Assembly: GCF_016756395.1 (NCBI RefSeq)
Contig: NZ_AP018365.1
Location: 5,335,001 to 5,399,000 of the forward strand
DNA length: 64,000 nt
Reading direction: 5' to 3'
Source: Streptomyces sp. SN-593
GTDB lineage: Bacteria; Actinomycetota; Actinomycetes; Streptomycetales; Streptomycetaceae
In this document: piece after piece, positions 24,915 through 32,897 of the stretch
Numbering within the stretch: position 1 is the first letter of the stretch
How the letters are laid out: the number at the start of each line of letters is the position of its first letter
The notes under the pieces: model-generated
The model's database searches: none
Told to the model about the DNA's origin: nothing
Seen by the model: the letters and a program-made list of their open reading frames with translations, nothing else
Translations under genes and position numbers: made by a program

Positions 24915-24989
24915 CCCGGGACCGTCGGTGAGGACGCCCGCCCGCGCCGCGGAGGTCGCCGACCCGACGACCCCGGCCGGCTGCGAAGG

Positions 24990-25027
24990 CGGTCGGCCCC
25001 GCCTCCTGGTGGAGGCGGGGCCGACCG
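24990..25027. terminator. Perfect 17-bp hairpin terminator between kinase gene and sdhB
   Basis: Arms 24990-25006 and 25011-25027 are fully complementary (core GGCCCCGCCTCC/GGAGGCGGGGCC) around a TGGT loop. It separates the convergent histidine kinase and succinate dehydrogenase operons and can serve both. Confidence 0.85.
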
Positions 25028-25043
25028 GGGGAGCGGGGGAGCG

Positions 25044-25817
25044 TCAGAAGCGGCGGGTGATCAGCGCGCGCTTGACCTCCTGGATCGCCTTCGTCACCTC
25101 GATGCCGCGCGGGCACGCGTCGGTGCAGTTGAAGGTGGTGCGGCAGCGCCAGACCCCGTCCTTGTCGTTGAGGATCTCCAACCGCTGCTCACCGCCCTCG
25201 TCGCGGGAGTCGAAGATGAACCGGTGCGCGTTGACGATCGCGGCCGGGCCGAAGTACTGCCCGTCGTTCCAGAACACCGGGCAGGACGACGTGCACGCGG
25301 CGCACAGGATGCACTTGGTGGTGTCGTCGAACCGCTCCCGGTCCTCGGCGGACTGAAGCCGCTCGCGGGTCGGCTCGTTGCCCGAGGTGATCAGGAACGG
25401 CATCACGTCGCGGTACGCCTGGAAGAACGGGTCCATGTCGACCACGAGGTCCTTGAGCACCGTCATGCCCTTGATCGCCTCGATGGTGATCGGCTTCTCC
25501 GGGCTGACGTCCTTGATCAGGGTCTTGCAGGCCAGCCGGTTCTTCCCGTTGATCCGCATCGCGTCGGACCCGCACACGCCGTGCGCGCAGGAGCGGCGGA
25601 AGGTCAGCGAGCCGTCGATCTCCCACTTGACCTTGTGCAGCGCGTCCAGCACGCGCTCCTTGGGGTCGACCTGGATCTGGTAGTCGATCCACTCCGACTC
25701 CGCGGAGACCTCCGGGTTGAACCGGCGCACCCGCAGGGTGATCGCGATCAGGTGCGCTCCGGTGACCTCGGCCGCGTCCAGGGCCGCCGAGTGCTTGTCG
25801 ACCGTCGGGGTGCTCAT
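25044..25817 (-). CDS. sdhB: Succinate dehydrogenase iron-sulfur subunit
   Basis: The protein has 257 residues. The [2Fe-2S] ligands lie in RRSCAHGVCGSDAM with a further Cys in RLACKTL; the [4Fe-4S] and [3Fe-4S] ligands lie in CILCAACTSSCP and CRTTFNCTDACPRGI. It passes electrons from the FAD subunit to the membrane quinone in complex II. The start codon overlaps the last base of the sdhA stop. It is the final gene of the minus-strand sdhC-sdhD-sdhA-sdhB operon, followed by a strong hairpin terminator. Assignment as succinate dehydrogenase, not fumarate reductase, follows from subunit composition. Confidence 0.96.
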   Translation of the reverse strand: MSTPTVDKHSAALDAAEVTGAHLIAITLRVRRFNPEVSAESEWIDYQIQVDPKERVLDALHKVKWEIDGSLTFRRSCAHGVCGSDAMRINGKNRLACKTLIKDVSPEKPITIEAIKGMTVLKDLVVDMDPFFQAYRDVMPFLITSGNEPTRERLQSAEDRERFDDTTKCILCAACTSSCPVFWNDGQYFGPAAIVNAHRFIFDSRDEGGEQRLEILNDKDGVWRCRTTFNCTDACPRGIEVTKAIQEVKRALITRRF

Positions 25818-27571
25818 CAGTACTTACGCTCCATCGGCTGGTAGCGGGTCTGCACGACCGGCTTGTAGTCGAGGCGGATCGACTCGGTGCCGTTCGCGTC
25901 CACCTCGCGGTACGCCATCGTGTGCCGCATGAAGTTGACGTCGTCGCGGTTGGGGAAGTCCTCGCGGTAGTGGCCGCCGCGGGACTCCTTGCGGGCCAGC
26001 GCGGAGACCGCCATGACCTCGGCCAGGTCGAGCAGGTTGCCCAGCTCGATCGCCTCCAGCAGGTCGGTGTTGAACCGCCTGCCCTTGTCCTGGATCGAGA
26101 CGTTGAGGTAGCGCTCGCGCAGCTCGCCGATCTTCTCCACCGCGGTCTTGATGGTCTGCTCGGTGCGGAAGACCATCACGTTGGCGTCCATGCACTCCTG
26201 GAGCTCCAGGCGCAGCTCGGCGACGCGCTCGTTGCCGGTGGAGTTGCGCAGCCGCTCGACCTGCGACTCGACCAGCTCGGCCGGGTTGTCCGGCAGCGGC
26301 ACCAGGTCGCTGGCGTGGGCGTACTCCGCGGCGGCGATGCCGGAGCGGCGGCCGAAGACGTTGATGTCCAGCAGCGAGTTGGTGCCCAGCCGGTTCGCGC
26401 CGTGCACGGAGACGCAGGCCACCTCGCCGGCCGCGTACAGGCCCGGCACCACGGTGGTGTTGTCGGAGAGCACCTCGCCGTGCACGTTCGTGGGGATGCC
26501 GCCCATCGCGTAGTGCGCGGTGGGCTGGATCGGGATCGGGTCGGTGTACGGCTCGATGCCCAGGTAGGTGCGGGCGAACTCGGTGATGTCCGGCAGCTTG
26601 GCGTCCAACTGCTCTGGCGGCAGGTGCGTCAGGTCGAGGTAGACGTGGTCGCCCTCGGGGCCGCAGCCGCGGCCCTCGCGGATCTCGGTGTAGATCGCGC
26701 GGGAGACGACGTCGCGCGAGGCGAGGTCCTTCATGACGGGCGCGTACTTCTCCATGAAGCGCTCGCCGTCCTTGTTGCGGAGGATGCCGCCCTCGCCGCG
26801 GGCGCCCTCGGTGAGCAGGATGCCCATCCGCCAGATGCCCGTCGGGTGGAACTGGAAGAACTCCATGTCCTCCAGCGGCAGCCCGCGCCGGTAGACCGCG
26901 GCCTGGCCGTCGCCGGTGAGGGTGTGCGCGTTGGAGGTCACCTTGAAGAACTTGCCGGTGCCGCCGGACGCGTAGATCACGGCCTTCGCCTGGAAGACGT
27001 GGATCTCACCGGTGGCCAGTTCGTACGCCACCACGCCGGAGGAGCGCTGCACGCCGTCGACCTCGGTGAGGAGCTGGTCGAGGACGTAGAACTCGTTGAA
27101 GAACTCCACGCCCTCCTTGACGCAGTTCTGGTACAGCGTCTGGAGGATCATGTGGCCGGTGCGGTCCGCGGCGTAGCAGGAGCGGCGCACCGCGGCCTCG
27201 CCGTGGTTGCGGGTGTGGCCGCCGAAGCGGCGCTGGTCGATCCGGCCCTCGGGCGTCCGGTTGAACGGCAGGCCCATCTTCTCCAGGTCGAGGACCGCGT
27301 CGATGGCCTCCTTCGCCAGGATCTCGGCGGCGTCCTGGTCGACCAGGTAGTCGCCGCCCTTGATCGTGTCGAAGGTGTGCCACTCCCAATTGTCCTCCTC
27401 GACGTTGGCCAGTGCGGCGGCCATGCCGCCCTGGGCCGCGCCGGTGTGGGACCGGGTCGGGTAGAGCTTGGTCAGGACGGCGGTGCGGCTGCGCTTGGTG
27501 GCCTCGATGGCGGCGCGCATACCGGCGCCGCCCGCGCCGACGATGACGGTGTCGTACGTGTGGAATTGCAT
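25817..27571 (-). CDS. sdhA: Succinate dehydrogenase flavoprotein subunit
   Basis: The protein has 584 residues. The N-terminal FAD Rossmann motif is VIVGAGGAGMRAA, followed by the covalent-flavin His in RSHTGAAQGG. Active-site segments include FHPTGIWRMG, the LTEGARGEGG loop and HGANRLGTNSL. The length is normal for SdhA. It oxidises succinate to fumarate in the TCA cycle and respiratory chain. It sits 28 bp downstream of sdhD and touches sdhB, so the four genes form one transcript. Confidence 0.97.
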   Translation of the reverse strand: MQFHTYDTVIVGAGGAGMRAAIEATKRSRTAVLTKLYPTRSHTGAAQGGMAAALANVEEDNWEWHTFDTIKGGDYLVDQDAAEILAKEAIDAVLDLEKMGLPFNRTPEGRIDQRRFGGHTRNHGEAAVRRSCYAADRTGHMILQTLYQNCVKEGVEFFNEFYVLDQLLTEVDGVQRSSGVVAYELATGEIHVFQAKAVIYASGGTGKFFKVTSNAHTLTGDGQAAVYRRGLPLEDMEFFQFHPTGIWRMGILLTEGARGEGGILRNKDGERFMEKYAPVMKDLASRDVVSRAIYTEIREGRGCGPEGDHVYLDLTHLPPEQLDAKLPDITEFARTYLGIEPYTDPIPIQPTAHYAMGGIPTNVHGEVLSDNTTVVPGLYAAGEVACVSVHGANRLGTNSLLDINVFGRRSGIAAAEYAHASDLVPLPDNPAELVESQVERLRNSTGNERVAELRLELQECMDANVMVFRTEQTIKTAVEKIGELRERYLNVSIQDKGRRFNTDLLEAIELGNLLDLAEVMAVSALARKESRGGHYREDFPNRDDVNFMRHTMAYREVDANGTESIRLDYKPVVQTRYQPMERKY

Positions 27572-27599
27572 GGGGGTCGCTTCCCTGTCCGGCCCGGGC

Positions 27600-28082
27600 C
27601 TAGCGGATGTTCGGGTCGAAGGTGAAGATCACCAGCGACCCGAGCACGATGGTGAACGCCACAGCGGTGAACAGCAGCGTCTTGAGCCAGATGCGGGTGT
27701 TCGCCTGCTCGGCGTAGTCGTTGATGACCGTGCGCAGGCCGTTGCCGCCGTGCAGCATGGCCAGCCAGAGCATGGCCAGGTCCCAGTACTGCCAGAACGG
27801 CGAGGCCCAGCGGCCCGCGACGAACGCGAAGCCGACCTTGGTCACACCGCCGTCCAGCACCAGCTGGATCAGCAGGTGGCCGATGACCAGCACCACCAGC
27901 ACCACGCCGGACAGCCGCATGAACAGCCAGCCGTACAGCTCGAAGTTGGTGCGGCCGCGGCGCTGGGTGCGCTTGGTCCGGGCCCGCGGCGGCTCGATCA
28001 CCGGCGCCGGGTTCTCCGGGCTGTAGGAGGCGCTGGAGCCGGTCAGCTCGACCGCGTCCTTGGGGGAGACTTCAGTGGCCAT
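27600..28082 (-). CDS. sdhD: Succinate dehydrogenase membrane anchor subunit
   Basis: The protein has 160 residues. A charged N-terminus of about 50 residues precedes three membrane helices; HLLIQLVLDGG lies in helix 1 and the second helix region contains MLHGGNGLRTVINDY, whose His is the likely haem b ligand. Together with SdhC it anchors complex II and forms the quinone site. Only 6 bp separate it from sdhC. Confidence 0.92.
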   Translation of the reverse strand: MATEVSPKDAVELTGSSASYSPENPAPVIEPPRARTKRTQRRGRTNFELYGWLFMRLSGVVLVVLVIGHLLIQLVLDGGVTKVGFAFVAGRWASPFWQYWDLAMLWLAMLHGGNGLRTVINDYAEQANTRIWLKTLLFTAVAFTIVLGSLVIFTFDPNIR

Positions 28083-28088
28083 GGGTCG

Positions 28089-28469
28089 TCAGCTCCCGAA
28101 CAGGACTCGGGCGGCGTGGCCGAGTACCGGGTAGATCGCGCCGAGCATCAGGACGATCCACAGGCCCATCACGGTCCAGAACATCTGCTTCTGGTAGCGG
28201 GGGCCCTGGGTCCAGTAGTCGACGGCGATGATCCGCAGACCGTTCAGCGCGTGGAAGAGGATCGCGGCCACCAGGCCGTACTCCAGCAGGCTGACGATGG
28301 GCGTCTTGTAGGTCGCGACGACCTTGTCGTAGTCCTCGGGGGAGACGCGCACGAGTGCGGTGTCGAGGACATGGACGAACAGGAAGAAGAAGATGAGGAC
28401 ACCGGTGACTCGATGAGCCACCCACGACCACATGCCTTCCCGGCCGCGGTAGAGCGTTCCTGCCGGCAC
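28089..28469 (-). CDS. sdhC: Succinate dehydrogenase cytochrome b556 subunit
   Basis: The protein has 126 residues and three membrane helices. SWVAHRVTGVLIFFFLFVHVLD holds the conserved SxxxHR signature, and LFHALNGLRIIAVDY holds a haem-ligand His. It is the first gene of the sdh operon. The GTG start at 28469 has a good GGAGGGG site 8 bases upstream. The 159 bp upstream to the next gene must contain the operon promoter, but no convincing -35/-10 pair could be picked out. Confidence 0.93.
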   Translation of the reverse strand: MPAGTLYRGREGMWSWVAHRVTGVLIFFFLFVHVLDTALVRVSPEDYDKVVATYKTPIVSLLEYGLVAAILFHALNGLRIIAVDYWTQGPRYQKQMFWTVMGLWIVLMLGAIYPVLGHAARVLFGS

Positions 28470-28628
28470 GGAAAAACCCCTCCGGAAGCGGGACGAGGGC
28501 TGCCGGCTTCTTGTCGGTCACGCCCGGCCGGGTACGGTCCACCGGCCCCGGCCATCGTAGCGACGTGACCTGTGCCGCGGACTGCGGGGTCGTGCTTGTG
28601 TGATCGATCCCGCACGGTCGGGTGAACG

Positions 28629-29255
28629 CTACGGAGTGTGCGCGTCCGCCAGCGCGCACCCGCGCGGATCACCCGGGCGGGCCGCGAGCCGCAGCAGCCG
28701 GACCCGGGTGATCCGCCGCAACTGCTCGGCGGTGACGGCCGATTCGCGCTCCTCGTCGTGGTCGAGCCGGGCGCGCAGGCTGGCCAGCGTCTGGTCGAGG
28801 GCGGCGGCCGGGTCGTCCGCCAGGGCGATGACGAAGACGTGCCCGAACTTCGCCTCGTAGGCGGCGTGTGCGGCGCGCAGCGCGGTGTGCGCGGCGAGGG
28901 TGCCGCGGTCCGGCAGCGGGGTGGTGTCCTCGCGCTGGAGCGCCTCGGCGACGTCGGCGGGCGCCAGGTCGTACGCCGCCTCGTCGGCCGCGGCGAGCAG
29001 CGCGTCCACCGTCGGGTAGGGGCGGTGGGCGGCCATCCGCCGGGCCCAGCGCAGCGCGCCGCAGCAGGTCAGCAGGGCGGCCTCGGCCTCGGCGGCCGGC
29101 GCGCGGTTGAGCAGGCACAGCCCCTCGGGCGGCGTGTCGCTGGACAGCGGGGCTCCTGGATCGCGGTGCGGGCGCGCCGGCCCGGCGGCGGGGGGCGCGG
29201 CGCGCGGTGCGGGACGCGGCGGGAGACCGGGGGCGGGGCGCGGTACGGGGGGCAC
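28629..29255 (-). CDS. 2-oxo-4-hydroxy-4-carboxy-5-ureidoimidazoline (OHCU) decarboxylase-like protein
   Basis: The protein has up to 208 residues; about the first 40 are Pro/Ala-rich and may not be translated. The fold region has the substrate motif LLTCCGALRWARRMAAHRPY, whose His fits the catalytic His of OHCU decarboxylase, and the late YEAKFGHVFVIALADD followed by a RLDHDEERES helix. This enzyme completes conversion of uric acid to S-allantoin. The usual HPRIG segment is replaced by QREDTTPLPD, so the activity may be altered or lost. The GTG start at 29255 has no ribosome site; a shorter start nearer 29150 is possible. No other purine-degradation genes are adjacent. Confidence 0.7.
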   Translation of the reverse strand: MPPVPRPAPGLPPRPAPRAAPPAAGPARPHRDPGAPLSSDTPPEGLCLLNRAPAAEAEAALLTCCGALRWARRMAAHRPYPTVDALLAAADEAAYDLAPADVAEALQREDTTPLPDRGTLAAHTALRAAHAAYEAKFGHVFVIALADDPAAALDQTLASLRARLDHDEERESAVTAEQLRRITRVRLLRLAARPGDPRGCALADAHTP

Positions 29256-29400
29256 GGCAACTGTAGACGCGGCGGCGGCCCGATCGGTTGGCCCCGGTCC
29301 GCGATTTCACCCGTACGGGCGGTGGGCGGTGGGAGGCCGGGCCGGGCGCGTCGCGGAAGGGCGGGGCGGGGTCCACCGCGCGAGGCGGGGCTCATCGGCG

Positions 29401-29440
29401 CGGGTTCGGCGCGGTTCGGCGCGGTTCGGCGCGGGTCGGC
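29401..29440. repeat. Four tandem 10-bp repeats upstream of the sigma factor gene
   Basis: Four head-to-tail copies of GCGGTTCGGC or a one- to two-base variant occupy 29401-29440 in the 448-bp divergent gap between the OHCU gene and the sigma gene. The rest of the gap holds the sigma promoter and no credible gene. Confidence 0.6.
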
Positions 29441-29630
29441 ACGGAGGAGGCGCGGCGGGTGCGGAACCGGTCACCCAACGGTCGGTTCCGCGGGGCGGTT
29501 CGGGCAGGGCGCCGACGCGCTCCGGGCAGCCGCCCGCGCGGCCGCCGCGGCGTGAAGACGGCCGGGGTCCGCCTCCCCCCACAGGAGCGTCCCCGGCCGC
29601 CGACTTGTACGGCGTACGCCGGACCGAAAG

Positions 29631-29659
29631 TGTCACCGGCCGGAATGCGGCAGGATAGT
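29631..29659 (+). promoter_or_regulatory. Promoter of the sigma factor gene
   Basis: A TGTCAC hexamer (29631-29636) and GATAGT hexamer (29654-29659) are separated by 17 bp, close to a housekeeping-sigma promoter. Transcription would start about 40 bases before the GTG at 29704. Confidence 0.5.
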
Positions 29660-29703
29660 GCCCGTTCTCGGGGGACGAGGGGGTCGAGGGGGCGGGGCCG
29701 GGC

Positions 29704-30480
29704 GTGGATCTGGAGACCGCGGTGAGCGCGGCGCAAGGCGGTGACGAGACCGCGTTCAGGGTCCTGTACCGCGCGGTGCAACCGCAGTTGTTGCGGTACG
29801 TACGCAGCCTGGTCGGTCCGGGCGACGCGGAGGACGTCGCCTCGGAGGCGTGGTTGCAGATAGCCCGGGACCTGCCGAGCTTCCGCGGCGGCGGGACCGG
29901 GATCAAGGGCTGGGCGGCGCGGATAGCCCGCAACCGGGCACTGGACCACATCCGGGCGCGCAGCCGCCGCCCGGTCGCCGGGGCGGGGGTGGAGGAACTC
30001 GTCGCGCTGCCCGGTCGGGCGGACACCGCGGGGGAGGCGCTGGAGTCGGTCGCCACCGACCGCGCGCTGGCCGCGATAGCGGCGCTGCCGCGCGAGCAGG
30101 CCGAGGCGGTGCTGCTGCGGGTGGTGATGGGACTGGACTCCACCAGCGCGGCCCAGGTGCTGGGCCGGCGGGCCGGATCGGTGCGGATGGCCACGCACCG
30201 GGGGTTGCGCAGACTGGCGGAGCAGCTCGCGGCGGAGCAGGTCCCCGCCGGGAGGCTCGCGGGCGAGCAGCAGACGGCACAGCCGGCACACCCGGCGCAC
30301 CCGGCGCGTCCCGAGCGGCCCGTGCCGCGGCTGTCCGGGGAGCCGGTGTCCGGCGACCGCGGCGAGAGGGAGGATGGGGGCCGCGCCGCGGCGGACGGGG
30401 AGGCGGACGGGGGACCGGCGGTGCGGGCCGGCACGACGTACTCCGCGCCGCAGGCGTACCGGTTGGACGTTCGTGGATGA
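29704..30480 (+). CDS. ECF-type RNA polymerase sigma factor with long C-terminal tail
   Basis: The protein has 258 residues. Sigma region 2 spans about 15-85 (AFRVLYRAVQPQLLRYVRSLVG, then DAEDVASEAWLQIARDL). Region 4 spans about 115-170 (LAAIAALPREQAEAVLLRVVMGLDSTSAAQVLGRRAGSVRMATHRGL, only key parts needed), the -35 recognition helix. After that comes a tail of about 80 Pro/Gly/Glu-rich residues ending in YRLDVRG. It starts on a GTG with a GAGGGGG-like site. A single-pass membrane protein is encoded about 220 bp downstream, a plausible anti-sigma partner. The signal and regulon are unknown. Confidence 0.85.
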   Translation: MDLETAVSAAQGGDETAFRVLYRAVQPQLLRYVRSLVGPGDAEDVASEAWLQIARDLPSFRGGGTGIKGWAARIARNRALDHIRARSRRPVAGAGVEELVALPGRADTAGEALESVATDRALAAIAALPREQAEAVLLRVVMGLDSTSAAQVLGRRAGSVRMATHRGLRRLAEQLAAEQVPAGRLAGEQQTAQPAHPAHPARPERPVPRLSGEPVSGDRGEREDGGRAAADGEADGGPAVRAGTTYSAPQAYRLDVRG

Positions 30481-30702
30481 GAGCCGTGCATGGGGTCCGT
30501 GAACGAGGTCAGTGGGTGGAGTGGGTCGAGCGGAGGAGCGGAGCGGTGGCGGATGGAGTCGGCGGACGGTGGTCGCACGGCGGCCGCGCGCGTCCGGCGT
30601 CCCGCGTCGCCCCGCGTCCCGGCGCCACCCCTTTGCACCTCGGCGGCCCGCGTCGCCTCGCGGCTCCGGACGGCAGGCCCCAGGGCCCGGTGAGGATGTG
30701 GC

Positions 30703-31674
30703 ATGAGTGACGACGGACGGCCGGCGGGGGTCCCGCACCCGCGACGCCCCGAGCAGGTGCCGCGCCCGGGCGGATATCCCGGCGGTACGAGCCTGCCGCG
30801 CGGGACGTGCGACGCCGGCGACCCGCAGGCCGCGGGCGGCCGTGACGGCGTGCCCGGTGCTTCCTGCGGCGGGCCGCGCTGGCTGACCGGCGACGCCGCG
30901 GAGGCGCTGCTGTCGGGCCGCCAGGTGCCGCTGGCCGACGGGCGGGAGGAGGGCGAGGCGCGCCGGCTGGCGCGGCTGCTGCGGGCGGCGGCGGCCGAGC
31001 AGGCCGCGCTCCGGTCACTGGACCCGGCCCGCGAGGAGGAGGCGCTGGCGGCGTTCCGCGCGGCGCGGGTGGTGGAGCCCGGGGCGGCCGTGGGTGCCGG
31101 TGGCGGGTCGGCCGGGGGCGCTGGTGGCGCTGCCGGGTCGGCGGTCGGTGTGGGTGCGGGTGCCGGTGACGAGGCCGGGGTGGCCGACACGCTTCCCGAG
31201 CCGGTCATGGTCGGCGGCCGCGCCGCGGCGTCCCCGCGGTCCGCGCGCCTCCTGGTGGTGCGGCGGACGAGGAGCGGCCGGTCCGCCCGGATGGTGCTGG
31301 CCGCGGCGGCGTCGGTGGTCGCGCTGGGCGGGGTCGCGGTCGGCGTGGCGGCCACCGCGGAAGGCACCGGCGGGCGGGAGCCGGCCCGGCCGGCCGGCAG
31401 CAGCAGCGTGCCCGCGCCGCTCGCCTCGGAGGGCTCCGCATCGGCCGGCGCCGGGGCCACCGGCCGGCGCGCGGTGATCCCCGGGAAGACGCCCCGTCCG
31501 ACCTCCACCGGCGCCGCACCGCCCGCGTACGGCACCACGTCGCCGCCCGGCGGCGACCAGCCGGCCCCGGCGGCACCGGGCCACGCCGACAACGGCCACG
31601 GCAACGGCGCGGCGAACCGCCTGAACCACGGCCGCCACCTCGGCTGGGGCCGCGGCCACACCCCGTCCCACTGA
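30703..31674 (+). CDS. Single-pass membrane protein, possible anti-sigma partner
   Basis: The protein has 323 residues. The N-terminal half is polar, with a helical stretch LTGDAAEALLSGRQVPLADGREEGEARRLARLLRAAAAEQAAL, given here to show charge, not homology. A Gly/Ala repeat linker follows, then an Arg-rich segment and one membrane helix (MVLAAAASVVALGGVAVGVAA, about 200-220), then an extracellular Pro/Ser/Thr-rich tail ending in a His/Asn/Gly-rich segment. No recognised zinc-binding anti-sigma motif is present. Position after the sigma gene and membrane topology suggest it regulates that sigma factor; this is inference. Confidence 0.6.
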   Translation: MSDDGRPAGVPHPRRPEQVPRPGGYPGGTSLPRGTCDAGDPQAAGGRDGVPGASCGGPRWLTGDAAEALLSGRQVPLADGREEGEARRLARLLRAAAAEQAALRSLDPAREEEALAAFRAARVVEPGAAVGAGGGSAGGAGGAAGSAVGVGAGAGDEAGVADTLPEPVMVGGRAAASPRSARLLVVRRTRSGRSARMVLAAAASVVALGGVAVGVAATAEGTGGREPARPAGSSSVPAPLASEGSASAGAGATGRRAVIPGKTPRPTSTGAAPPAYGTTSPPGGDQPAPAAPGHADNGHGNGAANRLNHGRHLGWGRGHTPSH

Positions 31675-32125
31675 CCCGCGGCGCCGTGCGGCGCCCCGCG
31701 GGAGGCACGGCGGATGGCTTCGCGGCCGCGCGCGGGGCGGTGGAACCCGGGGCCGGGTGCCGCGGTGGTGGGGCGGCGCGAGGGGAGCCGGCCCTGCACG
31801 GAGGCGGTGTCATGGGCACGGCGGGCAGGCGGGTCGTGCGCCCGGGTGGTGCCGGGTGACACTTCCGGGGCCCGCGCCGCCGTTAACAAGTGGGTCGACT
31901 GGTCATCGGCCCGGTGGGCGCCGGCTCTCCCCGTGCCGGTGCCCACGACACAGAGCGCGGCCGGGTGCGTTTTCCCCCTGCCCGGCCGCGCTCGCTCCGG
32001 GCCGGTGGCCGGGGCGGCCGACGGCCGGGGCGGCGAACGGGGCGGCCAACGGCGTGACGCGCCCGCCCGTCAGGCGGACCGCGCCCGCGCGGACCGGCGC
32101 CGCGGACCCGCGTCGGCGATCCGCG
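31675..32125. other. 451-bp non-coding gap between membrane protein and TetR genes
   Basis: No credible gene is visible. The gap contains one strong hairpin (31953-31993), listed separately, and otherwise GC-rich sequence with a short AT-containing patch (CCGTTAACAAG, 31880-31890). Confidence 0.5.
31953..31993. terminator. Hairpin terminator between convergent genes
   Basis: Perfect 13-bp arms GAGCGCGGCCGGG (31953-31965) and CCCGGCCGCGCTC (31981-31993) enclose a 15-nt loop containing TTTTCCCCC. It lies between the convergent membrane protein and TetR genes. Confidence 0.75.
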
Positions 32126-32815
32126 TCAGCGCGTGGCGTAGGAGAGGACTCGCTCGCCGAGGAGCGACTCGACGGAGTCGAGCAGCGTGAGGGCGCCCTC
32201 GGCCACGGTGCCCGGGGGACAGCCGGCCCTCGACCGCTCCCCGATCTCGCGGAACAACTGCTCCTGCGCCCAGCCCAGTTGGGAGGCGATCAGGCGCGGC
32301 ATGGGGTCGCCCGGTACCGCGCCGGTCTCGGTGGCGAGCGTCTCGGCGAGCGCGTCGACCATCTCGCGGTTGGTCGCGTCGAGCCGGGCGGACAGCGTGG
32401 GCTCGGCCCGGACCATCTCCAGGAAGCGGCCGAAACCCTGGGTGAGGCCGACCATGCGGTCGCCGTGCCGCAGCTCGCCGCGCAGCGCGGCGAGGACGGC
32501 GCCGGCCGCGGACTGGCCGGGCGCGCGGTCCCTGACCATCTGCACCATCCGCTGCGCGGACGCCTCCTCCGGGTAGAAGACCAGGTCCTCCTTGGAGGGG
32601 AAGTACGTGTAGACGGTGTTCACGGAGACTTCGGCGGTGCGGGCCACCTCGGCGATGGTCACCCGGGCGAAGCCGTGTTCGAGGAACAGTCCGGTGGCCA
32701 CCTCCGCGATGTGCCGCCGGGTCTGCCGTCTCTTCTCGTCACGCAGCCCGGCCGCGAGGATCGCCTCGGCGCGTGTCGGCTGTTCGCGCAGACTCCCACG
32801 GGTGATGTCGCTCAC
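32126..32815 (-). CDS. TetR/AcrR-family transcriptional regulator
   Basis: The protein has 229 residues. The N-terminal helix-turn-helix (about 25-75) reads RHIAEVATGLFLEHGFARVTIAEVARTAEVSVNTVYTYFPSKEDLV, shown by its hallmark TVYTYFPSKEDL end. The C-terminal ligand domain is helical and unspecific. The GTG at 32815 follows a weak GGAACG. The usual divergent target gene of a TetR regulator is missing: an IS110 element now sits about 80 bp upstream, so the regulator may have been separated from its target. Ligand and targets cannot be inferred. Confidence 0.88.
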   Translation of the reverse strand: MSDITRGSLREQPTRAEAILAAGLRDEKRRQTRRHIAEVATGLFLEHGFARVTIAEVARTAEVSVNTVYTYFPSKEDLVFYPEEASAQRMVQMVRDRAPGQSAAGAVLAALRGELRHGDRMVGLTQGFGRFLEMVRAEPTLSARLDATNREMVDALAETLATETGAVPGDPMPRLIASQLGWAQEQLFREIGERSRAGCPPGTVAEGALTLLDSVESLLGERVLSYATR

Positions 32816-32862
32816 CGTTCCATCGTAGGGCAGGGCGTATGAGCTCCCGTGTCCGTTAATCG

Positions 32863-32892
32863 GGGCACCCGGCCGCCGGGGGCCGGGTGCCC
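32863..32892. terminator. Hairpin beside the IS110 right end
   Basis: Perfect 12-bp arms GGGCACCCGGCC (32863-32874) and GGCCGGGTGCCC (32881-32892) with a 6-nt loop, five bases from the putative element boundary at 32898. It may be a former terminator of a gene now displaced by the insertion. Confidence 0.6.
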
Positions 32893-32897
32893 GGGAT

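Noticed and set aside
30481..30702. Small coding region between sigma and membrane-protein genes
   Set aside because: Open in several frames but low complexity with no ribosome site or conserved pattern; probably a leader or spacer.
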